From positions 9,438,501 to 9,502,500 of the forward strand of contig CM032133.1 in assembly GCA_018894105.1 (NCBI GenBank): DNA of 64,000 bases, in the 5' to 3' direction. Within the stretch, counting starts at the first letter, position 1; every line of letters starts with the position of its first letter. The position numbers were made by a program, and so were the translations under genes. The notes beneath the pieces were generated by a model. It made no database searches, was not told where the DNA came from, and worked only from the letters and a program-made list of their open reading frames with translations. This stretch comes from Jacaranda mimosifolia. Taxonomy: Eukaryota > Streptophyta > Magnoliopsida > Lamiales > Bignoniaceae. This document shows, piece after piece, positions 54,941 through 64,000 of this stretch.

Positions 54941-57691
54941 TGTAGCACCCCATCTCAGGACAACACCCAAGTTGGGGTGCCACCAATTCAATCTTAATCT
55001 TAAACCATAAAAAAGTAATAGGCACATAAGAAAAATTTTCAAAACTTATAAGAGACAGCAGCAAACTTCAACTTAAATGGACATTGACAAAATGCTAAAC
55101 AGTGCAATGGTTATTTTCTTAACACTCAACAAAACATATACATACCTTCAGGTGATCATTATCAATCCTTACATATTACATCTCAAAATCCCAACTTAAT
55201 ATTCAAATGATCCCACATATATTCAAACAACTAATCTATTACAAAATATGTTCATGTCCAAGCCGAAGGTCCGAGTTCATCACATATTCCTGTCTCAAAA
55301 AATCAAAATAGTATAGAAAGGTAAGTCCTAAGGATTAATAAGGGAGAAAAAATGATAGGATTCAATGGAAAGCTATTGAGATACAACAATCAATAAACAA
55401 ATTCAGTAATAAGCAAGACCTTTCAATATGAATAAAATTCGGTAATAAGTAAGAATTTTTAACATGATCAACAGAGTACATGACATACATAATATCAAAC
55501 TTAATAAATTATTGGTCATTCTAACCTGATTACTCTCAGATCAAATTATAATTGCTAGTAGCGGGTATAGGTACAATATAAATAAGTTTTCTTATCGCTC
55601 CATTGCTCGAACACTCAGCTCGGCAGGTAATAATTTGTTTTTATGGCATGGCCGGTCACATGCCGGATCCCGTCACTCACAGCTACCTCCAGCTACCTGT
55701 AAGTCAGGATTGTAGATGGGTACTAGCCGAAAGATATGTCTCCGTCGTTTCGTTCTGCTCGATCATCTTTCGGACCTAGCCCCGAGCCCTAATCCCCCAT
55801 GGTGTCCCTACGAATGAAAATTGCCCATGGTGTCCCATGAGTTGAAAACCGCCCATGGTGTCCCATGGGTTGATAATCGCCCATTTTTTCCCATGGGTTG
55901 ATAAGATTCAATGCCAACATATAAGAATTTACCTTGTAAGGCCATAATCATGAATATATCATAGAAAAAAAATTAATATATATAGTATAACGGCCAGTAA
56001 GGCCTTTTAGGAGTTATATGTAAGTCAACAAGGAAAATACGGAAGAACATTAGGTTGGCATGATCTCTTTAATTGCAAACATGATCATAAGAAGCTAACA
56101 AATAGTGCGGGGTCAGCCGATAAGGCTGTAGAGGACAAGGGACAAAAATGAATAACATAATAAGAGTTTTGCACACCAGAATAGAAACAAGCAATAACCC
56201 TCACAGGGATGTACATATTAGAAATAGATAATAATCGAGATTTCAAATAATCCTCACATTTCAAAATACCAGAATACGGTACAGAAACAGGAATCCTCGC
56301 ATGGGTTTATCACAATAATAGATAGGTATGATAAAGGTGCCAGAGTGGTAGACCCTCACTAGGGTATACAAGTCAATTAACAAATAACGAGCAAGAACTC
56401 AAGTAATTACAAATTTCAACAAACACGAGCAGATACAGTACAATCACATTTAACCCTCATTGGGTTTTTTCCAGAAGAACTGATAGATATAATCAAGGCC
56501 AGATTGGCAGACCCTCATAGGGGTATAAGTATTAAGTAATAGATAACAATTGAACATGCAAGCAAGAACAATTCCAATAACAAGAACAAAAACTCAAGCA
56601 AGTGCGATTTCAACAATCAAGAGTAGTCAATACAATCAAGTTGAACCCACACAGGGGTCATTCCAAAAGAACATATATATATATATATATAAGCAAGGCC
56701 AGAATGGCAGATCCTCACCTAGTAGTCTCAAAAATGCAGCCACCGACTATTGGCCTTCAGGACCCACTTCTTCGTTACCTAATCCAATAGAATAGGTCCA
56801 CATTCAAGATCTTCATTTGACCATATAATCACATTTATACAAGTAACAATCTAATAAGGATACTTAATCAGCTAAATTGGTAGCCTCAATAAAACATGCT
56901 AATAATACTGATTTTGATAAAGGAATACAATTGGCTCCTTAATTATATAATTAACCTCATAACATTATTCCAAATGAAAGTAATAGCCCAATTATCTTAA
57001 TTAACCCAAGTATTGTTACATAGGTCTCAAATTCGTAAAATTAGGATTTTTAATCCAAAGCTACATAATGTTAACTAAGCTAAGCACTACCAGAATGACC
57101 ACCCAGAACTTAGCTTCCATCGTTGGTGAAGTCATGTCCACCACCTTCGCCGCTACTGCACTTTCAGCCTCAATTTTCCGGCAGCTTATCTGCAATATTG
57201 AGCTACATATGGTATGGATGAGTTCCTAGTGATGAAAGGAATATTTTAGTTGGTTTGGTTTTCTATTTTGTAGTATTATTGAAGGTGATCACCGAAGGGG
57301 TTGATAGGAGGTTGAAGATGGTGTTTGGTGAAGAATGGTGAAATGTTGGGGGGAATACTATATATAAAATTATCTTTCAAAAAATTCTGAATTGACCCTC
57401 AAGACTTTACCCTAGCTTTCAATCAAGTCCTAAAAGGTTTTTCCATATTCAATTTCAGTCCCCAACATTCTCAATGCCTCACATTCACCTAGTTGACCCA
57501 AAATAATCCCGTTTGATCCTCAAAAGTCTCCAAATGTTGGTCAATCAAGTCTCATCAAATTATGAATTGACCCCAAAACTTACAAAATTCTTTCAATCAA
57601 GTCCCTTTTTTTAGCCCTAAAATTCGACCAACCCGTACTTTAATTCTTAAATCCTTATTTAAAACAAAAACAGAATTTTAGGAGTGTTACA
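54941..57691 (-). repeat. Gypsy-3 5' LTR
   Basis: 2,751 bp, TG...CA bounded. It holds four ~28-bp minirepeats (55,795-55,910, core CCCATGGTGTCCCATGAGTT) and about seven spaced CCCTCA...GGGT words (56,197-56,715). An (AT)n tract lies at 56,673-56,691. A deletion of ~640 bp relative to the other LTR is at ~57,053. The original LTR length was therefore about 3.4 kb. Confidence 0.9.
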
Positions 57692-57751
57692 AGTCCTGTT
57701 GATTCTGAGGTTGCATCTGTCGTGGACACTTTTTCTGTTGATGATCTATGA
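57692..57751 (+). pseudogene. Tat-2 antisense ORF, part after the Gypsy-3 insertion
   Basis: After the right target-site copy AGTCC (57,692-57,696), the frame interrupted at 42,876 continues for 17 codons, rich in Asp, Ser and Val, to TGA at 57,749-57,751. This is the true end of the Tat-2 antisense ORF. Confidence 0.8.
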
Positions 57752-58539
57752 GAATCTGATTTAATGAAGGTCTTTTTTCTTTTCCTATTATTGTTTTGTT
57801 CTTTCCTTCTCTTTTTCTTTTTGGTCGATGTAATTGGACGAACTTTAATATTGATATATACATGTTTTCTTCTTGTCTAGGTTTTGTTGATGTTTACATA
57901 GCTATGCTTATGTTGTCTTCATTAGATGGCTTAGTTTGTTTTGATGGTTGAATTGGTCCCTAAACCTCTTCCCCCATCTTTTTCAATCATTGGGCAGGTC
58001 ATACGCCATTTGACATGGACATCAATCAGGGATTTGGAAAAGTATTTTACCTTTCTAGATAGGGAGTCCGGGCTAGTTAGACTTATATTTAGTAGTTTCC
58101 AGGTACTTTAATAGCATAGTTACTCTTTATCGTTTCTTGTCAGGGACTTCGGTCATTTGAGTTCTCTTTTTATCAATCTTTCTTATTAGGGAGCCATGTC
58201 GATTATCGAGAAAGTTATGATAATTACCTTTGGATTACCACTTAGTTGCTTGCCAAAAGTTCTATTGACATTAAATAAATTCATTTGCAAATAGGAAGTA
58301 AATGCAGCAACACGCGTAATGCTAAAATTTCATCAATGACTAAAATAAAGGGATAAATGTTATCTGATAAAGTAGATAGAAACGAATACAGGTAAATCAT
58401 GGAGAATTAAATTAGACTTTCCTCTTGTTCTTTCTTATTTAGGTTGTGTTTGATTTAGCATTGTTTTGATTAATTCTACCTAACTATTGGCTAGTTTGTT
58501 TCTTGCCCCTATATTTTTCTCTTATTGTTGGAGTGATCT
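57752..58539. other. Tat-2 stretch without pol
   Basis: AT- and T-rich sequence between the antisense ORF stop and the protease remnant. No RT, RNase H or integrase text on either strand, where Tat-1 has about 3 kb of pol. Confidence 0.65.
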
Positions 58540-59199
58540 TCGGCCCCCATTTATGAGTCGTTGTCAGGTTTAGTACCTTTGGAACACCTTCCGTTGAACC
58601 ATGTGGCATAGCATTTCCATGCCTCATCAATTTTCTAAGTTAGTTCTTCGATTCCTACCATTGTTGGGAGCTTGATTTTTTGGTGGTATGTTGATACTAC
58701 TGCCTAAAAATCACTCAATGTTGGTTGGCCAAGGATTGTGTTATATGCAAACAGGACTTGGAAAACCAGGTATTATATTATTAGGAATCACTTTTATGGC
58801 AAGCTTTCTAGTGATGTAGGCAATTGGATAGATCTAAGAAGTATTATGTGAGAGCCTTCAAACCCCACAAAAGGGGTATTAAATAATGTCACTGCCATTA
58901 GACCGATATCTATTACTTTTAGAGTGGAAAGGAACAGTATGCAGGTGGAGATGCTATTGTCCATTTTTTCATACTGTGATTACCAATCTCTAACTTGATC
59001 ACTATAGAACAGTCAGGTCTGAGTTCGTAATGGTGATGCGGAATATGATTTAGATCATCACCAGTGAATATGGTAGGTTTTGAGCTTGTGGACACATGAA
59101 AGATTGTTCCTTGAACTTTTTTGTTGACAAGTTATTTTGAGATGACTTTCCTACTGGATCGAGTATCGCTTCGTGCTGGTCTTCCTACAATGGTGTTGA
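58540..59199 (-). pseudogene. Tat-2 protease region
   Basis: The minus-strand text includes LVRGVINTIVGRPARSDTRS, KPTIFTGDDLNHIPHHHYEL, RPDCSIVIKLEIGN, and near the lower end AVVSTYHQKIKLPTMVGIEE. The last matches Tat-1 at ~11,330 (IVSTYHIKIKFPTPVGVGEL). The aspartic-protease active-site motif itself is not recognisable. Many stops and slips. This is the last part of Tat-2 before pol is lost. Confidence 0.65.
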
Positions 59200-60442
59200 T
59201 GACACCTCTGACCAGCAGAGTTTTACTGGTTTTGTTCTCCTGCCATGGGTTGTGCGACCTCTCCTTAGCATGACGTAAGTTTTTTTCCCTTTCCTATTTG
59301 GCTATGAATTTCTTTAAGTGGCCTAGCCGAATTAGGAATTTGATCTCTCATCGCGTAGATTGAGATACTCATCAGTGTTGTAACCCTTCTACCGATGGAA
59401 GTGGTAGTATTTCCTTGATTTTTAATGCTTGGTCTTTCTGGCAGTTTTCTTAGCTTCTTCAAGATGTTTTGTCCCTCTATGGCCATGAGAACTTATTTTG
59501 TTGTGGTGTTGAGTAGGTTGTAGTGATGGTGAGTAGGCTCTATCCTTTTAGCCTCTGTTTTCATTATCACTCTTTAGTTTTGCCTTTTGTCAGTGGTTGA
59601 CCCTCTAAATTTCATTTTGTTCATTTCTTCTTGGGCCATATACTTGTTAGCTAGGTCGAACAGGTGTTCCACTGTTTGTGGTCGCTTTTGGATCCAAGCG
59701 TTAGCATAGTTTTTATGCCACAACCCTAAAAATAAAACAACCACAAGAAAACCTACTATAGGGTTATCAATTTTTAAAACTTTATTATTGAAACGAGTAA
59801 AGAAATCATAGAGGGACTCCCGTTCATTTTTCTTAACCGAGTGTAGATATGTATCTGGCAACTTAGACTTATGTTTTCTTGCAAACTAACGAAGAAACTT
59901 ATCACATAGTGGGCCGTAGCAATATATCGATTGAGGTTGTAGCTTAACGAACTAGTCTAAAGCAATTCCCTAAAAAGTGGTGACCAGCAATTTGGTATTT
60001 ATATCTTTGCTATGTCCATGTAGTCGCATGGTGTGCTCAAATTGCAGTAGGTGCTCGTGTAGATCTGTCAAACTTTCATATCTTAGGAGTCCCGTGGGAA
60101 TCTTGCTATCTGGGTAGACTCTTTATTCTATGATGTCTGAAAAGAATAGGAAATCTCTATCTTTCTATCTTTGTGTATGTGCTACGAAGGAAGGGATCTC
60201 TGAATGCTTCTTGGACATATTGTCCAATCTTTTGTTCAGTTGTTGAACCTGGTTTGACATTTCTTGTCGGTCGTGGAAATCTACAAAATAGAGATTATTG
60301 CTATGTTCTCTTTGTTGTGATCATATCACTACCTTTGCCGAGGCCAATGTAGCCTCAATATTTCTTGAGCTGAGTTTATTGTCTCTTGCTCCAAAGGCTG
60401 CATACTTGTTCCAGTTTGCCTTTGGGATGTCTTCTGGTTCAT
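59200..60442 (-). pseudogene. Tat-2 gag
   Basis: A probable start at ATG 60,442 (MNQKTSQRQTGTSMQPLEQE) leads past stops to MSNQVQQLNKRLDNMSKKHS (~60,250) and LLRYESLTDLHEHLLQFEHT (~60,060). The core is open at 59,861-59,574: LHSVKKNERESLYDFFTRFN, NKVLKIDNPIVGFLVVV, RPQTVEHLFDLANKYMAQEE. This is the retrotransposon gag domain pattern. The C-terminal part at 59,486-59,265 has RDQIPNSARPLKEIHSQIGK, where the Cys/His motif upstream is mutated. Gag would assemble the particle. Confidence 0.8.
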
Positions 60443-61912
60443 GGATTAAGTTATCTGTTCGTTTTGTTATCTGTCCCATTATTTGTATTATTCTGTTATT
60501 CGACTGTTCCGCTATACTGTCTGTTTTTCTATCTGCTCATTCTGATATCTATACTATCCAGTACTATTACTGTTTACCTTGTCAGCATTATCATTATCTG
60601 GTATTAGCAATGCGCTCAGGATTACCCCCTAGGCATCTGAGTCAACTATACTTGGTACTTGTACTTGTTTGTAAGTTTGATACGTCTGGGCTATTCTCTG
60701 AGTACTTGTCTGTAAGTATGATACATCAAGGGTCATTCCTTGAGTATTCTGTTCTATGTACACTAGGGGCTATTTCGTGGGTATTTAGTTTGTCAGCCAT
60801 ATGCTAGGGCCATTCCTAGGTACGGACGATGATGTGTCAGGGCTATTCCTGAGCATCAACAATGTGCTAGAGCTATTCCTAGGCATCTTCTGTCCATCTA
60901 TTAGCCATATACTAGGGCTATTCCTAGGTCTGGGTGATGTGTCAGGGCTATTCTTGAGCATCAGTGATGTGCCAGGGCTATTCCTAGGCATTTACCATCT
61001 GTTTGTCTGCAATGTGTCAAAGCTATTCCTGGGCATCTACTGTCTGTTTGTTTGTGATGTGTTAGGGCTATTCCTGGACATCTACCGTTTGTTTGTCTGT
61101 GATGTGCTAGGGCTATTCCTGTACATCTACTGTTTGTTTGTCTGTGAGGTGCTATATACATCTACTGTTTGTTTGTCTGTGAGGTGCTAGGGCTATTTCT
61201 GGACATCTACCATCTATCAGCGATGTGCTAGGGAGACTCCTAAGCATCTTCCGTCTGCCTTCTGCTTGTTTGTCTATGGTGTACTGGGGTGATTCCTGAA
61301 CACCTAAAATGTGTCAAGCTGCCATGCTTGAATATGACCGATTGAATTGAATAAGATTTGGTCTAACAAACTTGTCTCATTTTTTGTACTTATATCCTGA
61401 TGGATAATGATCTGTTCTTGCTTGATTTATACTGGCATTTGTATTGATATTGAATTATGAACTGTTGAGATGCTCTTTCCTCGACATGTTTCTTTTAATT
61501 ACAATTATGATATCCCTCACTAAGTTCTTCGGGCTTACCCCTATTCTTTATCTCTCAGACAGGTTTAAGTGAAGGAAGTAAAGTTTTGGCTGGAAATGAA
61601 GAACTACTTCATGTAATGGAATGGGTTCCTTTGATTGATGTAATTGGTTTTAGTAGCATGGTGATATGTCAGGATTGCCGTTGATGTCTTAAAGCTTGTA
61701 TATGTTTTGTTAGTGGTTAAGAAGTTATGACTTGTATTTAATGTTTTGAAGAGTTAGTAAGTTTGAAATTCGCTACTATATTTCTTTCATAAGTTTTGAA
61801 AAATTTTCGGATGGGCTTATTGACTATATGGCTTATTCCTTGGTTTGAATTAAGATTGAACTACGTGGCGCCTCAGCTTAGGTGCTATACCGAGTGGGGG
61901 CGCTATAGTAAC
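60443..61912 (+). repeat. Gypsy-type LTR fragment, 3' end at 61,912
   Basis: It ends GTGGCGCCTCAGCTTAGG, then ACCGAGTGGGGGCGCTATA, matching the LTR end at 1-232 and, more weakly, the Gypsy-3 LTR end. No primer site follows. The T-rich, CTGTTATTCTGTT-like start abuts the Tat-2 gag start directly, so the LTR is truncated there and has replaced Tat-2's own 5' LTR. ORFs at 60,298-60,807 and 60,801-61,190 are artefacts of low complexity and repeats. Confidence 0.65.
60640..61310 (+). repeat. Minisatellite inside the LTR fragment, ~14 units of 30-45 bp
   Basis: Unit core GTGCTAGGGCTATTCCTAGG, then CATCTACTGTTTGTTTGTCT in the longer form. The best copies (45 bp) lie at 60,975-61,145. Each core holds an imperfect palindrome (CTAGG...CCTAG). 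45 is a multiple of three, which creates a spurious repetitive open frame. Confidence 0.9.
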
Positions 61913-62548
61913 ATTTAATAAAAAATGCTAAGATAAATGTATTTCAAAGATATTTAAATATTGCCACTAATATGCAGTTACGGCATCATTTGAAAGAAAA
62001 ATGTCATAAAGTATTTATTGACACTAACTAAATGGCATTTTATAATATAATGACACGCAAAAGTAATATAATGATAGTCAAAGTAAATGTTACCATAATA
62101 AAATATTTAATGCATTTAATTATTAGTCGACATATAAAATAGTAGCATTTGATTACAAAATATAAAAAAAAAGATAATTTGAAGACGTTTAATTAGTGCA
62201 ACTAATTTTTTCTTAAAAAATGCCACTCACCTTTATTTATGGTATCATCTAGAAAAAATACCACAAAATATTTAGTGGCACTAATTTATTGACATACTAT
62301 AGTACAATGATACAAAAGAATAATATGGTGATAATTATAAGAAGACAAAAAAAGTCACTAAAATTCTTTAGTGACATTTGATTGAAGCTGTCAACATAAA
62401 TGTATTTGCAAGGCATTTAAGTAGTGTCACTAATTACTTAGTGACGCTAATTCAATGTCATTTTTAAAGTAAAGTGACATATTAAAATAATAGAGTAATA
62501 GTAATAAAAAATGTCACTATAATACAATACTTAGTGGCAATTGATTTG
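61913..62548. other. AT-rich interval with repeated AGTGACA/AGTGGCA words
   Basis: No ORF. About ten copies in both orientations of TTAGTGACATT / TAGTGGCACTAAT-like words resemble subterminal regions of DNA transposons, but no terminal repeat was found. Confidence 0.4.
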
Positions 62549-64000
62549 TAACACCTCCAAATATATATATAATTGGTAGAATTTTCTTTTATCATTATTG
62601 TCATCATTTTTATTATTTTATAAAGTTTTGGGGGTCAAAATGTAAATAGGAAAAGACTTAATTATTCAATTTTTAAAAGTTTTGGGAGCTAAAGTAAGAT
62701 TATTTTAGCTCAACCGGGCCAACTCTAGGCACCAATAAGTTGAGGGGTAAATTGGAAGCCAATTGAAACTTTTAGGGGTCTAATTGAAATCTGGAACAAA
62801 ATATTGGGGGCCAATATATGATTTCTAGAAAATATTCCTTTACATAGCAATATCCAACCCTAACTTTCTTCATTTCCCACATGCAACCCGTCCCTCTCCT
62901 TCTCTAGCAACCTTCTTCAACGCCGGCGAAACCCAGCAAATTATACATGAAACTCTTCCTCTCAACATGAGGAACACATTGATACCAAAATTTCATCAAA
63001 CCAACTAGTGGGACAGCTGAAATTTTGACCTGAAAATCAAACCTTGGCGGAGGTGGTGGTGTTGTATGATAGGAGCTCCAATTGATGAGCAATTTGGCGG
63101 CGATTGGAGAAATTGACATAGGCGTTTGGTCACTCTCTCTGAGAAACGTCTAATGTTGGTAGTGGTGACCAACTTCGGAGGTTGCGTATGGCGGCAACAA
63201 CGGTGTGGCGCCGGCACTGAGGCAGTTTTTTCCTCTCATCGCGGTGGTTTCAAGTGTGGTGTTGGTTTGTAGTGTTTGAGCCTCGATTATGAGATCTTGG
63301 TAAATTATTGGAATTGGGATTATTTCAAAGTACCTTGTATTAATCTTGATCTTTGTTAAATCTTGTACAAAAATATGATATGGAAGAAATGTGATTGGAC
63401 TTGATCAATACATGTATGTATAAAAGCACTTAGTGGACCTAGAATTTTAGTATGACATGTAAATCTTGGTTAATTAAGTTAATTAGATGATTAAAACCCT
63501 AAATTTATGTAGTTGAGCACTAAGTGACAAATTAGCTTAATAATCATAGTTAGACCGTTATAATCAACTTTATATAACGTTCCAAGGACCCAATTTTAAA
63601 AAAAATATGAATTATTATTAAGCTAGAAACTATTGATTAGGGCAAACCTATCGATCGAAGCGAGTATAACCCCAGAAATTATCATAGCATTAATAGCTTA
63701 ATTATTGCTTAAGAGGTTAAGACAAGATTTTTGACAATAAATTGGCTTATTTGATTAGGTGACGAGGAGCCAAACCCCACAAATCAGTAGATAGGGATTT
63801 ACTTTATGAGGTGGTTAAGGTGAGGGTCCAACCTATCTATTCTTCTAGGAAATCAACTATCTTCATTGTTCGTGTTCTCTTTGCCTACTCGTTGGTATTT
63901 GAGTGTACTCTTATTATGATGTCTATTATTTAAAGCGAGGGTAAAATCTATCTTTTTCTAGAAAGTGAATGTTCCTTAATTGTTTGATTTCCTTGATTAT
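62549..64000 (+). repeat. 5' part of another Gypsy-type LTR, running off the window
   Basis: TTTGTAACACCTCC starts a stretch laid out like the Gypsy-3 LTR read from its own start: a TGTAACAC start, repeated AAGTTTTGGGGGTCAA-type sentences, GGGCCAACTCTAGGC, GGGGTAAATTGGAAGC, then a GC-richer transcribed-looking part (62,880-63,250). No end is reached by 64,000. Two minus-strand ORFs here (62,904-63,217) are not convincing genes. Confidence 0.6.

Larger units (their letters stand above)
42877..57691 (-). mobile_element. Gypsy-3: LTR retrotransposon nested in Tat-2
   Basis: The minus-strand element has 5' LTR 57,691-54,941 and a primer-binding site at 54,936-54,924. A short, badly decayed interior (54,923-51,653) follows, then a purine tract and a 3' LTR in two pieces (51,638-50,058 and 44,499-42,877). 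LTRs run TGTAACACTCC to GGGGTGCTACA (5'). Target-site copies GGTCC (42,872-42,876) and AGTCC (57,692-57,696) flank it, with one mismatch. RT and RNase H traces and the tRNA-Met primer site suit a chromovirus-type Gypsy, but the lineage is not certain. Confidence 0.85.
37560..60442 (-). mobile_element. Tat-2: second Tat-type element, host of nested insertions
   Basis: The minus-strand order is gag (60,442-59,200), protease (59,199-58,540), a pol-less stretch (58,539-57,752), then a plus-strand antisense ORF (40,860-42,876, resuming at 57,692-57,751), and a promoter-bearing LTR region (~40,550-37,600). RT, both RNases H and integrase are absent, so Tat-2 depended on other copies or lost pol by deletion. 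Gypsy-3 (42,877-57,691) sits in the antisense ORF and a MULE (38,136-39,538) in the LTR. The exact left LTR edge is not resolved. Confidence 0.75.

Noticed and set aside
60298..60807. 169-codon plus-strand ORF resembling a membrane protein
   Set aside because: It crosses the antisense of Tat-2 gag and T-rich LTR sequence; hydrophobicity follows from T-rich codons and there is no conserved motif.
60801..61190. 129-codon repetitive hydrophobic ORF (plus strand)
   Set aside because: The 45-bp minisatellite unit is a multiple of three and lacks stops in this frame; the repeating peptide is a by-product of the repeat.
1..64000. CRISPR-like or prokaryotic systems
   Set aside because: Introns, LTRs, tRNA-Met primer sites and plant transposon families show a plant nuclear genome; the regular repeats have no unique spacers of constant length.

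Overview
The window is nuclear DNA of a flowering plant, most likely a dicot, taken from a repeat-rich region. Every large coding remnant belongs to a plant transposable-element family: Ty3/Gypsy Tat-type, a second Gypsy with a tRNA-Met-type primer site, Ty1/Copia, CACTA (En/Spm), a LINE-like ORF1 and a Mutator-like element. I found no intact host gene, rRNA, tRNA or CRISPR. The only candidate host-gene trace is a small decayed zinc-finger pseudogene at 13.1-13.4 kb. The species cannot be named from this sequence.

Layout. 1-232 is the end of a Gypsy-type LTR. 1,050-11,710 is Tat-1, a broken Tat element. Its protease, RT, RNase H, second RNase H and integrase lie on the minus strand. An additional ORF lies on the plus strand downstream of pol, and its conserved domain (Transposase_28-like) is repeated as a tandem array with a ~0.97 kb period. 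12.17-21.86 kb holds CACTA material: an isolated terminus, a hAT-like GAGCTCGAG repeat, the zinc-finger pseudogene, a decayed TNP2-DUF4218-DUF4216 transposase gene, a second PF03004-like gene and a subterminal motif array. 21.87-36.06 kb is a mosaic of four Ty1/Copia pieces sharing one ~2.2 kb LTR family, in both orientations. One piece carries a 1 kb tandem duplication that doubles its primer-binding site. 36.06-37.5 kb is a LINE-like ORF1 remnant.

37.6-60.4 kb is Tat-2, a second and different Tat element on the minus strand, cut by nested insertions. A 1,403 bp Mutator-like element with a perfect 9-bp target duplication sits in its 3' LTR. A Gypsy element (Gypsy-3, 42,877-57,691) sits inside its antisense ORF, and that Gypsy's 3' LTR is itself broken by a truncated Copia (44.5-50.06 kb). 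60.4-64.0 kb holds a truncated LTR with a minisatellite, an AT-rich interval, and the start of another LTR that runs off the window.

All coding remnants carry stops or frameshifts, so none is expected to make a full product. The relative order of events can be read from the nesting: Tat-2 first, then Gypsy-3, then Copia-2; the MULE also landed in Tat-2. The most unusual signals are the tandemly multiplied antisense ORF of Tat-1, a palindrome beside the TATA box conserved in five Copia LTR copies, the duplicated primer-binding site, and the recovery of the Tat-2 reading frame on the far side of Gypsy-3.
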